Source of the DNA: Thalassobacillus devorans MSP14
GTDB lineage: Bacteria; Bacillota; Bacilli; Bacillales; Halobacillaceae
Length of the DNA: 64,000 nt
Assembly (NCBI RefSeq): GCF_000496835.1
Contig: NZ_KI543238.1
Span: 201,984-265,983, forward strand
Reading direction: 5' to 3'
Shown: positions 26,911 to 33,982 of the stretch, in pieces
Layout of the letters: each line of letters opens with the position of its first letter
Position numbering within the stretch: position 1 is the first letter of the stretch
Made by a program: the position numbers and the translations under genes
The notes under the pieces: model-generated
Databases searched by the model: none
The model's input: only the letters and a program-made list of their open reading frames with translations
What the model was told of the DNA's origin: nothing

Positions 26911-27510
26911 GTGTTGAAAGCAGAAGTCGATAAACTGGCAGATTTTATTAAAGACAAGGTAATTGATCATCAAAGATACGTAGTAGGAATAGATGGCTTA
27001 AGCCGTTCTGGTAAAACCACTTTTGCCAACGAACTGGGGGAAAGGCTTGAAGCGGAGAATATTCTTTATCGGACAATCCATATGGATGATCATATTGTGG
27101 AACGGGAAAAACGTTATGATACTGGTCAGGAAGAATGGTATGAATATTATCGTTTACAGTGGAATGTAATGGGTTTACGCGAAGAACTCTTTGAAAAGAT
27201 CAGGAATTTATCTCAGGTGACATTGGACTTTTATGATAAAGACTCGGATACAAGCCAAAGACGCACGATCACCCTTCCGGAAAATGGTCTCATTATCATC
27301 GAAGGAGTATTTCTTCAAAGAAGTGAATGGAAAGAATACTTTGATTATATGGTATATCTTGATTGTCCACGGGAAAAAAGGTTCCTTCGAGAGAAAGAGG
27401 CAATCAGAGCGAATATCTCGAAGTTCATCAACCGCTACTGGAAAGCAGAAGAATATTATATCGATAAGGAGCAGCCGATAGAAAATGCCGATATGGTCGT
27501 AGATGGCTGA
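26911..27510 (+). CDS. Uridine kinase-like P-loop kinase
   Basis: A 199-residue P-loop kinase with Walker A GLSRSGKTTFANEL near residue 28, HMDDHIVEREKRYD as the substrate-binding DE-type loop, and IIIEGVFLQRSEW like Walker B. A lid region follows with CPREKRFLREKEAIR. It resembles the AAA_18/uridine kinase group (YhjX-type small kinases), with nucleoside or similar small-molecule phosphorylation likely. The start is GTG 26911 or TTG 26914; AGGTGA upstream serves either. It is followed 39 bases later by the cupin gene. Confidence 0.82.
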   Translation: MLKAEVDKLADFIKDKVIDHQRYVVGIDGLSRSGKTTFANELGERLEAENILYRTIHMDDHIVEREKRYDTGQEEWYEYYRLQWNVMGLREELFEKIRNLSQVTLDFYDKDSDTSQRRTITLPENGLIIIEGVFLQRSEWKEYFDYMVYLDCPREKRFLREKEAIRANISKFINRYWKAEEYYIDKEQPIENADMVVDG

Positions 27511-27549
27511 AGTGAACAGCATTATCGCCATAGAAAAGGGAGGAATCTC

Positions 27550-27906
27550 TTGGACTTTTACCGATTTGATAAAAAAGCAGGGCATTCGATTACCAAATTT
27601 GAATCAGATTTCATGATGAGCCGTATTTTGCAAACAGAAAACCCTCTACATATAGGAGCCATGCATTTGGAAGCTGGAGGAAAAATAGGATATCATCAAG
27701 CGGTTGTTGACCAGATCATGCTTATCGTTAGTGGTGAAGGGGAAGTATGTGGAACTGATAAAGTATTTCATCATGTAAAAAGTGGAACAGCTATTTTCTG
27801 GGAGCAGGACGAATGGCATGAAACGCAATCTGAACATGGGTTGATGGCTATTGTAATCGAAGGTGAGGAATTAAACCCTTCTCATATGACTTTACTTAAA
27901 AGGTAA
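27550..27906 (+). CDS. Cupin domain protein
   Basis: A 118-residue single-domain cupin. Motif 1 is approximated by GAMHLEAGGKIGYHQAVVDQIMLIVSGEGEV and motif 2 by GTAIFWEQDEWHETQSEHG. Motif 1 histidines are reduced, so metal binding is uncertain. TTG start with GGGAGG six bases upstream. It likely shares a transcript with the preceding kinase; a terminator lies 60 bases downstream. Its role, enzyme or small-molecule sensor, cannot be decided. Confidence 0.8.
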   Translation: MDFYRFDKKAGHSITKFESDFMMSRILQTENPLHIGAMHLEAGGKIGYHQAVVDQIMLIVSGEGEVCGTDKVFHHVKSGTAIFWEQDEWHETQSEHGLMAIVIEGEELNPSHMTLLKR

Positions 27907-27962
27907 TACTTTCTTTGACAAACAAAGCAGAGATTTGGTTCCTAGTAAAATAGCAGTGATAG

Positions 27963-27997
27963 AGCAGTGGCTTACATATTATGCTCACTGCTTTTTT
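27963..27997 (+). terminator. Rho-independent terminator
   Basis: AGCAGTG and CACTGCT with inner GC pairs and a T run of six, after the cupin gene. Confidence 0.85.
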
Positions 27998-28091
27998 GAC
28001 TTATAGGCAGAACCATGCGAAGGAGCAGAAATATGAACTATTATTGCTCAAGTGGAAGGGTGCTACACATATATTATGGAGAATCTAACTC

Positions 28092-28514
28092 ATGAGAATA
28101 GTAGATAATTGGACCAGGGAAGACTATGACCTGGTGAAGAAGAAAGTGATCGAACATAATATGGAGCAGTTACCTGACCATATTAAAACGGCTAATGAAA
28201 CAATTGGTTTCATGTTGAAAGATGAGGAAGGAATCGTGAAGGGTGGCATCACCGGCAACATGTTCTGGTATCATATGCATATTGATTTTCTCTGGGTTGA
28301 TAAAAGCTTAAGGGGGAAAGGGTATGGGAGGGAGTTACTTAGAAAACTGGAAGAATTCGCCGTCGAAAGTGAATGCAGGCTGATTTATTTAGATACATTC
28401 AGTTTCCAGGCTCCCGATTTTTATCAGAACAATGGATATCAAGTATTCGGCGTAATTGAAGACCATCCTGAGGGCTTTAATCAATACTTCTTACAAAAGC
28501 GGTTGACTGAATAG
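28092..28514 (+). CDS. GNAT N-acetyltransferase
   Basis: A 140-residue acetyltransferase. The core reads HIDFLWVDKSLRGKGYGRELLRKLEEFA with the acetyl-CoA loop RGKGYG. RLIYLDTFSFQAPDFYQNNGYQVFG is the usual fifth-strand region. This short form resembles stand-alone GNATs annotated as histone-acetyltransferase-like. The substrate is unknown. Start ATG with ATGGAGAA upstream. It is the last plus-strand gene before a 740-base decayed region. Confidence 0.86.
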   Translation: MRIVDNWTREDYDLVKKKVIEHNMEQLPDHIKTANETIGFMLKDEEGIVKGGITGNMFWYHMHIDFLWVDKSLRGKGYGRELLRKLEEFAVESECRLIYLDTFSFQAPDFYQNNGYQVFGVIEDHPEGFNQYFLQKRLTE

Positions 28515-28585
28515 GTTTGTGCTTAACAGGAGGTTACTTATACAAGATCACTAATCTTTTTCCATCTTATTGGCTGGTCTCTTAA

Positions 28586-28690
28586 ATGTAATAGAAGAAA
28601 TTTGTGCTTCGTGTCAGTATACATATCGATAGCCTGCATACCAAGTTCACGGCCAAATCCGCTTTGTTTTGCCCCTCGGGCAAAAAGAAG
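28586..28690 (-). pseudogene. Aldehyde dehydrogenase C-terminal remnant
   Basis: On the minus strand about 35 codons read LLFARGAKQSGFGRELGMQA followed by IDMYTDTKH, the highly conserved C-terminal end of NAD(P)-dependent aldehyde dehydrogenases. No catalytic domain precedes it; upstream codons give a hydrophobic non-homologous stretch. It is what is left of a deleted gene. It lies next to a folded intergenic repeat. Confidence 0.7.
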
Positions 28691-28990
28691 TTTCACATCG
28701 GTGCGAATAATCACAATAATGCTTATAAATATCGTAATTAGCCAATAAAATAGAAGTCTGACAGTCATTTTAGTAAGAAAAAACACTCGTAGCAATTCGA
28801 GGCCACTGAAGAACTGAAGATCTTTGAAAACTAGAATTTAAAAAAGGTTTGCTACCTTTATTCCTTCATTAGTTTAACGGTTCGTTTCACATTAGCTGTG
28901 AAAATCGCCATTCGTACTGACTTAAATTCATGGATAATTGACGGTCTAACATCGAATCCCTCACTTTTATGTATTACTTTCATTGTACAA

Positions 28991-29038
28991 GAAAAAGAGA
29001 GACTTTCTTTTATAAATCAAAGAAAGTCTCTCTTTTTC
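28991..29038. terminator. Perfect 20-base-pair hairpin
   Basis: GAAAAAGAGAGACTTTCTTT and its exact reverse complement flank an eight-base loop. The T-rich ends on both strands make it a possible bidirectional terminator. It sits eleven bases from the repeat element at 29049. Confidence 0.75.
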
Positions 29039-29048
29039 GTTATATCTC

Positions 29049-29197
29049 TGTTGATTCCACGGTGAGCGTTCGGTGGTGACGCCTGCGGGAACAGCGCGAG
29101 TCGAAGATCCACTTGGTCAAGTGATCTTCTTGACCAAGTTAGCTGAGGCCGTGCCCGCGGCAAGCATCCACCGACAAGCGATTCGTGAGAATCAACA
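29049..29197. repeat. Highly structured intergenic repeat-like element
   Basis: About 150 GC-richer bases bounded by TGTTGATTC and GAATCAACA. Nested inside are CGGTGG/CCACCG, GCGGG/CCCGC and a ten-base hairpin ACTTGGTCAA/TTGACCAAGT. The nested arms allow a long cruciform. It carries no ORF. The design resembles dispersed palindromic repeats of Bacillaceae; copies elsewhere cannot be checked here. The rest of the gap 28515-29253 holds only the aldehyde dehydrogenase remnant and the hairpin. Confidence 0.6.
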
Positions 29198-29253
29198 ACA
29201 AACGTTGACAGCCCCTTAAGGTTATAAAGGACTTTTTCAGTGACCTCTAGCAA

Positions 29254-30471
29254 TTACGAGTGCTTTTTAAGTGGAGTGGCTTGCACGCCCTCTTTCTTTG
29301 GCAAAACCGGAATCATTACGCCGATTAAAGCGATAGCTGCGCAAGCCAGGAACATCGGTGTAAAGCCTGATAATGCCATTCCGCTTACCGATAGAAAAAT
29401 GATAATATCAAACCCGGAATCCAAAATCGATAAGAGCGATATGGTAGTCGCCCTTACGTTAGAAGGGATGATATCGTTGGATAGCTGGGAGTAAACGGGA
29501 TACCTTATGGCGTTGACTACCTTCAGCACGAGTAACACACCTAATACCACCCACAAGTAAGCATGGAAAACAGCTACTGCGGCCAGGGCAGCAACAGCAA
29601 GCATACCAGTTATGAATAATAGTGTTACCCGGCTGATTTTTCCGGTCATCCAGCCAATCGTGTGCGAAGCGACAAACCCGCTGAACGCACTAGCTGCATA
29701 TACGATACCGATTAAGTACACCGCAAGACCGGCGTCCACCAATAATTTCTGATCGAATTTTTCAAAGATGGCTGCAGCTGGAATGAAAACAAGGGAAACA
29801 TTCATGAACATCCAGAGCACTTGAGGGTTTTTCTTAATGGCAAGAAACCCCTCTTTTAACTGGGAATGCACATGTTCGGTGTAATTACCTTGCCGGGGTG
29901 GATTTTTAATAAACAACAGTAACACAAACTCAACCGACATAAAAACAACACCAAGCAGAATCAAACGTTGGAATTGCTCGTTCGTCAAATCCTTAGCTAA
30001 AATTGCCCCAATGATCACTACGATAATGTATACTAAAAAAGTAGCGGAACCAATCTGACCCATAGCTTTGTCCATGCGGTTCTGTTCATTGGATAATGTC
30101 AATGATTCATAGATTAACGCTTCATCGGCACCACTGAAAAAAGTGGCTGCCAAACCAGTAAGTGCACTGCTGACAAAGAACACCCAGGGTTCATAAGCAG
30201 CAAGCAATAAAGCGTGACTACCGATTCCGAGCAATGATCCGAATAAAAAAGATGTTTTTGCACCAAAGCGATCGGCAAATATGCCTGTTGGAATCTCTCC
30301 TATTAAAACTCCTATACTGAAGAATGTCATCACAAAAAGTATTTGTGTTTCATCCAATCCACGTGAAAAGTAAAAAAGAGTCAATACCGGCGCAATAAAC
30401 CGGATGCTGCCGAAAATTTTTGATAAGAATAAAAATTTAATGTTATGAGCTGCTAACGTATTTTTCTTCAT
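29254..30471 (-). CDS. MFS transporter, probable exporter with attenuated leader
   Basis: A 405-residue major facilitator protein with about twelve helices. IGVLIGEIPTGIFADRFGAKTSF carries the loop 2-3 motif (GxxADRxGxK), and a long central loop KNPPRQGNYTEHVHSQLKEG joins the halves. It resembles Mef/TetA-type drug exporters of Gram-positive bacteria; the substrate is not known. The ATG is five bases after GGAGG. That ribosome binding site lies in a hairpin, and a short ORF with a strong ribosome binding site lies 69 bases upstream, pointing to translational control by an inducer, as in known antibiotic-resistance leaders. Confidence 0.87.
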   Translation of the reverse strand: MKKNTLAAHNIKFLFLSKIFGSIRFIAPVLTLFYFSRGLDETQILFVMTFFSIGVLIGEIPTGIFADRFGAKTSFLFGSLLGIGSHALLLAAYEPWVFFVSSALTGLAATFFSGADEALIYESLTLSNEQNRMDKAMGQIGSATFLVYIIVVIIGAILAKDLTNEQFQRLILLGVVFMSVEFVLLLFIKNPPRQGNYTEHVHSQLKEGFLAIKKNPQVLWMFMNVSLVFIPAAAIFEKFDQKLLVDAGLAVYLIGIVYAASAFSGFVASHTIGWMTGKISRVTLLFITGMLAVAALAAVAVFHAYLWVVLGVLLVLKVVNAIRYPVYSQLSNDIIPSNVRATTISLLSILDSGFDIIIFLSVSGMALSGFTPMFLACAAIALIGVMIPVLPKKEGVQATPLKKHS

Positions 30472-30476
30472 TTTTT

Positions 30477-30515
30477 CCTCCTGCTATAGTTGGTTATTTC
30501 TTTGGTATGCAGGAG
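30477..30515 (-). promoter_or_regulatory. Hairpin sequestering the MFS ribosome binding site
   Basis: On the minus strand CTCCTGC (30515-30509) is complementary to GCAGGAG (30484-30478), which contains the ribosome binding site of the MFS gene. The CTCCTG arm can alternatively pair with CAGGAG inside the upstream leader ORF (30559-30554). Confidence 0.55.
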
Positions 30516-30539
30516 TTAAGAGGCGAGCTCAAATATGCT

Positions 30540-30596
30540 CTAACGTACTCTCCCTCCTGGCAGTAGATTAGGAATTCTGATAAATGTTTTTAGCAT
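30540..30596 (-). CDS. Possible 18-residue leader peptide of the MFS gene
   Basis: ATG at 30596 is preceded by AGGAGG seven bases upstream. It encodes MLKTFIRIPNLLPGGRVR and stops 69 bases before the MFS start. A strong ribosome binding site on such a short frame, followed by alternative pairings, is the layout of translational attenuators. Too short for family evidence. Confidence 0.5.
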   Translation of the reverse strand: MLKTFIRIPNLLPGGRVR

Positions 30597-30745
30597 GTGA
30601 AATTACCTCCTATGTGTTGGTAACTTTTATTTTACGATACACGGCCAAAAATTAGTATAAGATTATCTATTAATATACTTTTTACTGATTGGGCTCGTTA
30701 TATATGAACAATAAGTGAAAACTCTGAATCTAGTTAGCGAGCAGG

Positions 30746-30801
30746 TTGACAATGAGAATCATTCTCTATATAATTATTTTTGCAAATGAAATTCATTATC
30801 A
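30746..30801 (+). promoter_or_regulatory. Sigma-A promoter with two Fur-box-like elements
   Basis: TTGACA (30746-30751) and TATAAT (30769-30774) are consensus boxes with a 17-base spacer. The spacer contains GAGAATCATTCTC, a perfect 6-1-6 palindrome matching the Fur/7-1-7 pattern. A second element TGAAATTCATTATCA (30787-30801) has 13 of 15 matches to TGATAATCATTATCA. Iron-loaded Fur would block this promoter. The next gene starts at 30831. Confidence 0.85.
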
Positions 30802-30830
30802 ATTAATACATAAGCGCAGGAGGAAACGAA

Positions 30831-32039
30831 ATGTTTAAAAAGAGTGTGCTGTTATATCTGTTGTTAGCTATTGGACTCGTTCTATCTGCATGTGGACAAA
30901 GTGATCAGGGTTCTAAAGAGGATCAAAGTAAAGAAGAAACGACTCAAGGAGACAGTGAGGAGAAATCCTCTGAAGAAAATGGCAGTGAGAGTGAAGAAGC
31001 CAATGATAAAGAAGAAGACGCTGATTTTGTAGCTGCCTACAAGAAAGGTAAAGAAGAGCTTGCAAAAGCAGGCGAAGGCGAAAAAGTAGATTACCAAAAA
31101 GTGATCGATCTTTATAATAACCAATTACAGCCATTGGTGGCAAAACGTGACGGCAAGATCGATCAGCAGATTTCTACAGCTTTAGAAGCTGGAAAAAATG
31201 GTGAAATGGATGGTCAAGTCGTCAAGCAGATCTTTGACAAATTGACTCAGAAAGTTTTCTATTTGACAATCAAGCATGAGTTCCACGAAATCGACGAAAA
31301 CTGGGGTAAGAAAGAGGTAGTCAAAGAAGAGATTGCTGAAGCGAAAGAATTTTATGAAGTATTGAAGGAAACAGTTGAAAAGCGTGATGCTGCTTATGAA
31401 ACCAATATGGTGGATCAGATTGACGCTGGATTCAATGAAATTGAAAAAGCAGTTGAAAATGATGATAATCTTGGGTTCCAACTAGGTAAGCAGGTCGTTG
31501 ACAAGACATTGATGAAGACATTCTACCTTGCAGCAGGAGCTGTGCCTAACGGTTACGCAACAAAAGCTGCTAAAGAAGCAGAAGAAGATCCGGATAAAGC
31601 AAAGGTAGAACAAGCGGAAGGCTGGGCATTCTATCAATCTATCTCTGAATACATCACGAAGTATGCGGAAGAAGATGCGAAAATTATCGAAAAGAACTTC
31701 AACCTTGAAACAGATGTGAAAGAGCTTGACCCTGAAGCAGTAAACCATGCATTTGTCCGTGGCTTATCTAAAGTAGCTCTTCACGAATATGAAGAAAGTG
31801 AAGAATATTGGGGCGAAGATAAATCAGTCATTACGGCTCTTGAGGGTGCACTGTTCATCGATATGATCGCCAGTGACATTAAACGTATGCAAGGGGAAGA
31901 GACATACACTACGTTGAATGAGCAGGCACAAACTTATTTAGACGCCGTAAAATCAGACGAGAAAGAAAAAGCGATGGAAGTACTGGAAAAGATCGAAGGA
32001 ACCCTTCACTCCATCATTGAACGAAGTAAAGCGGCCTGA
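30831..32039 (+). CDS. Fur-regulated lipoprotein, probable iron-uptake component
   Basis: A 402-residue lipoprotein with lipobox VLSACG (anchored Cys near residue 21). A very acidic Ser/Glu/Lys linker runs to about residue 60, followed by a helical domain rich in Glu, His and Tyr. Similar segments recur: KVFYLTIKHEFHEIDENWGKK and KVALHEYEESEEYWGEDK, suggesting internal duplication. Its promoter carries Fur boxes, and an FTR1 permease and a related extracytoplasmic protein lie 4 kb downstream. I infer a surface iron-binding or iron-delivery role, like EfeM or the soluble domain of fused FTR1 proteins. I do not recognise a named family with certainty. Start ATG with AGGAGG. Confidence 0.75.
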   Translation: MFKKSVLLYLLLAIGLVLSACGQSDQGSKEDQSKEETTQGDSEEKSSEENGSESEEANDKEEDADFVAAYKKGKEELAKAGEGEKVDYQKVIDLYNNQLQPLVAKRDGKIDQQISTALEAGKNGEMDGQVVKQIFDKLTQKVFYLTIKHEFHEIDENWGKKEVVKEEIAEAKEFYEVLKETVEKRDAAYETNMVDQIDAGFNEIEKAVENDDNLGFQLGKQVVDKTLMKTFYLAAGAVPNGYATKAAKEAEEDPDKAKVEQAEGWAFYQSISEYITKYAEEDAKIIEKNFNLETDVKELDPEAVNHAFVRGLSKVALHEYEESEEYWGEDKSVITALEGALFIDMIASDIKRMQGEETYTTLNEQAQTYLDAVKSDEKEKAMEVLEKIEGTLHSIIERSKAA

Positions 32040-32061
32040 AATAGGTTATGATAGATGTAAG

Positions 32062-32092
32062 AAACCTTGTTTCCTCAGAACAAGGTTTTTTA
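32062..32092 (+). terminator. Terminator after the Fur-regulated lipoprotein gene
   Basis: AAACCTTGTT and AACAAGGTTT pair perfectly around a seven-base loop, followed by TTTACTTT. The next gene begins only 30 bases later with no visible promoter. Confidence 0.9.
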
Positions 32093-32122
32093 CTTTGAAA
32101 ACCGATGATTGAGGTGGCAAGG

Positions 32123-33067
32123 TTGCGTATATTAGTTACGGGAGGAGCAGGTTTTATTGGATCACACCTCTGCTCCAGACTCCTTAGAGAAAATCATGAA
32201 GTTACGATTGTTGATAATTTTGATCCTTATTACGACCCTGGGAGAAAGAAGAAGCAGTTGGAACTAGTGAAACGTGCTGGTAATTTCCAATTCATACAAG
32301 CTGATCTGATGGATAAACAGGCGTGCCGGAAAGTATTTCAAACAAAGCGCTTCGATGTGGTCATCCATCTGGCTGCACTGCCGGGGGTAGCATACTCTGT
32401 GAAGGAACCTCTCGCATATGTTCACTATGACATAGAAATGACCATCAATGTACTGAAGTGTGCAGGAGAAACTGGGGTTTCCCATGTAATATTTTCTTCC
32501 TCATCGTCTGTATATGGAAATAAAGCAGATAAGCCGCTAGCAGAGGATATGGTGGATGGAAAAGTAGTTTCTCCTTATGCAGCGTCTAAATATGGAGCTG
32601 AATCTTTCTGTCATTCTTTCCAGCACCTATATGGATTTCAGTTGTCCATCCTGCGTTTTTTCACTGTCTATGGACCATGGGCGCGTCCCGACATGGCGAT
32701 TCCCAAGTTTGCAGAGCGGTTATCCAAAGGATTGCCTATAGAGATATATGGCAGTGGGACATCACGTGATTACACCTATATTGATGATATTGTGGATGGA
32801 GTCCATGCTGTACTAAATACAAACCACGAGAATGAAACTTTCAATATTGGTTATGGCGAACCCATTTCAATGGAGCGGTTACTTGATAATTTCCGAAAGT
32901 TTTATCCAGACATGGAAGTTATTCAAAAACCTTGGCGAACAGGGGATGTAGTTTCCACATGGGCGGATATTGCAAAAGCAGAAACCCGACTTGGATACAA
33001 GTCCAAAGTATCTATTAAGGATGGAATAGAAAAAGTGGTCCGATGGATAGGTTCATGCAGCGATTGA
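32123..33067 (+). CDS. NAD-dependent sugar-nucleotide epimerase, probably UDP-glucuronate 4-epimerase
   Basis: A 314-residue extended SDR protein. It has the NAD-binding GGAGFIGSH, substrate-contact SSSSVYGN, catalytic YAASK near residue 147, and RFFTVYGPWARPDMA, which is typical of uronate epimerases (GAE/CapI type). Together with UDP-glucose dehydrogenase at 39565 it could make UDP-galacturonate from UDP-glucose. I chose TTG 32123 because GAGGTGG lies five bases upstream; ATG 32105 lacks a ribosome binding site. Its end overlaps the next gene by 25 bases. Transcription probably comes from upstream read-through. Confidence 0.88.
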   Translation: MRILVTGGAGFIGSHLCSRLLRENHEVTIVDNFDPYYDPGRKKKQLELVKRAGNFQFIQADLMDKQACRKVFQTKRFDVVIHLAALPGVAYSVKEPLAYVHYDIEMTINVLKCAGETGVSHVIFSSSSSVYGNKADKPLAEDMVDGKVVSPYAASKYGAESFCHSFQHLYGFQLSILRFFTVYGPWARPDMAIPKFAERLSKGLPIEIYGSGTSRDYTYIDDIVDGVHAVLNTNHENETFNIGYGEPISMERLLDNFRKFYPDMEVIQKPWRTGDVVSTWADIAKAETRLGYKSKVSIKDGIEKVVRWIGSCSD

Positions 33068-33981
33068 AGCAGTTTGTCATGTGGGGAGGCAGGCTGGTTG
33101 TCGGCATATGCTTTATTTGGTTGACCTACCTGGTATTCGACCTTTCCTATATATTAGCTGAAGTAAAGCAGCTATTCAGAAACTTCTGGTTAGTGGTGTC
33201 AATGACATGTTTTTATTTAGCTGCTTTTATTATTCGGGCAAAAGCCTGGCAGCTGTATGTGGGAAAGCAAATAAGTTTGAAAGTGTTCATAGATGGAGTA
33301 CTATACAGTCTGTTCATAAACCATCTCCTTCCCATTAAGGCCGGAGATATTGTGCGAACCGGCCACCTGGCTCAGTCGGGGAAAGTAGCATGGAAAACTG
33401 CTTTGCAATCAGTCGTAGTCATGAGGCTGCTTGATTTATTGATTTTAGGACTGATCGCTATCATCGGAATCCTTTATTTAGGGTTATCGTTATCCTACCT
33501 GTTTCTTACAATGGTGTTGATTGGCGGGGGTCTTCTTTTAGGTTTATTATTACTTAAAGAAAAATGGCGAAATATGCTCCTGGTTCACATCAGGCAGATC
33601 ATATCTATTTTATTCTCGGCCAAAGGCATCATAATCTTCACGCTTATTACAGTAAGCTGGTGTCTGGAAGCTGTGGTCATATTCGCAGTGACTACCGAGT
33701 TCAGCCTATCATTATCCTATCTGCAATCTCTTTGGGTAAACAGTTTTACGATTGCCGGTCAGGTTTTTCATTTTTCACCTGGAGGAATCGGTACTTACGA
33801 GAGCTTTATGAGTTTGGCGTTGGCGGCCTATCAGGTACCGATCAAGGAAGCTTATACCATAGCGGTCATTACCCACGGGTTTAAATTCATCTTTTCCTTT
33901 GCAGCAGGTATTTATCTTATTTTAAGTGTTCCTATTTCATGGACAACGATCAAGCATTGGGTGAAAAGAAAGGAAGATTAA
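33043..33981 (+). CDS. Flippase-like membrane protein (LPG synthase TM / AglD family)
   Basis: A 312-residue protein with about eight helices and the UPF0104/lysylphosphatidylglycerol synthase TM-region marks NHLLPIKAGDIVRTGHLAQ near residue 90 and HFSPGGIGTYESFMSLAL near residue 245. Family members are linked to lipid-linked sugar or phospholipid translocation. Located among glycan genes, it may flip a lipid-linked sugar. The start (ATG 33043 or 33055) lies inside the epimerase gene, showing tight coupling; the next gene begins one base after the stop. Confidence 0.85.
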   Translation: MDRFMQRLKQFVMWGGRLVVGICFIWLTYLVFDLSYILAEVKQLFRNFWLVVSMTCFYLAAFIIRAKAWQLYVGKQISLKVFIDGVLYSLFINHLLPIKAGDIVRTGHLAQSGKVAWKTALQSVVVMRLLDLLILGLIAIIGILYLGLSLSYLFLTMVLIGGGLLLGLLLLKEKWRNMLLVHIRQIISILFSAKGIIIFTLITVSWCLEAVVIFAVTTEFSLSLSYLQSLWVNSFTIAGQVFHFSPGGIGTYESFMSLALAAYQVPIKEAYTIAVITHGFKFIFSFAAGIYLILSVPISWTTIKHWVKRKED

Positions 33982-33982
33982 T

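Noticed and set aside
28538-28795. Complete 85-codon minus-strand protein
   Set aside because: Only the aldehyde dehydrogenase tail is recognisable; the first 35 codons look like random hydrophobic translation and lack a ribosome binding site.
33043-33981. Lysylphosphatidylglycerol synthase (MprF)
   Set aside because: Only the membrane region is present; the catalytic aminoacyl-transfer domain is missing, so a flippase-like role is more likely.
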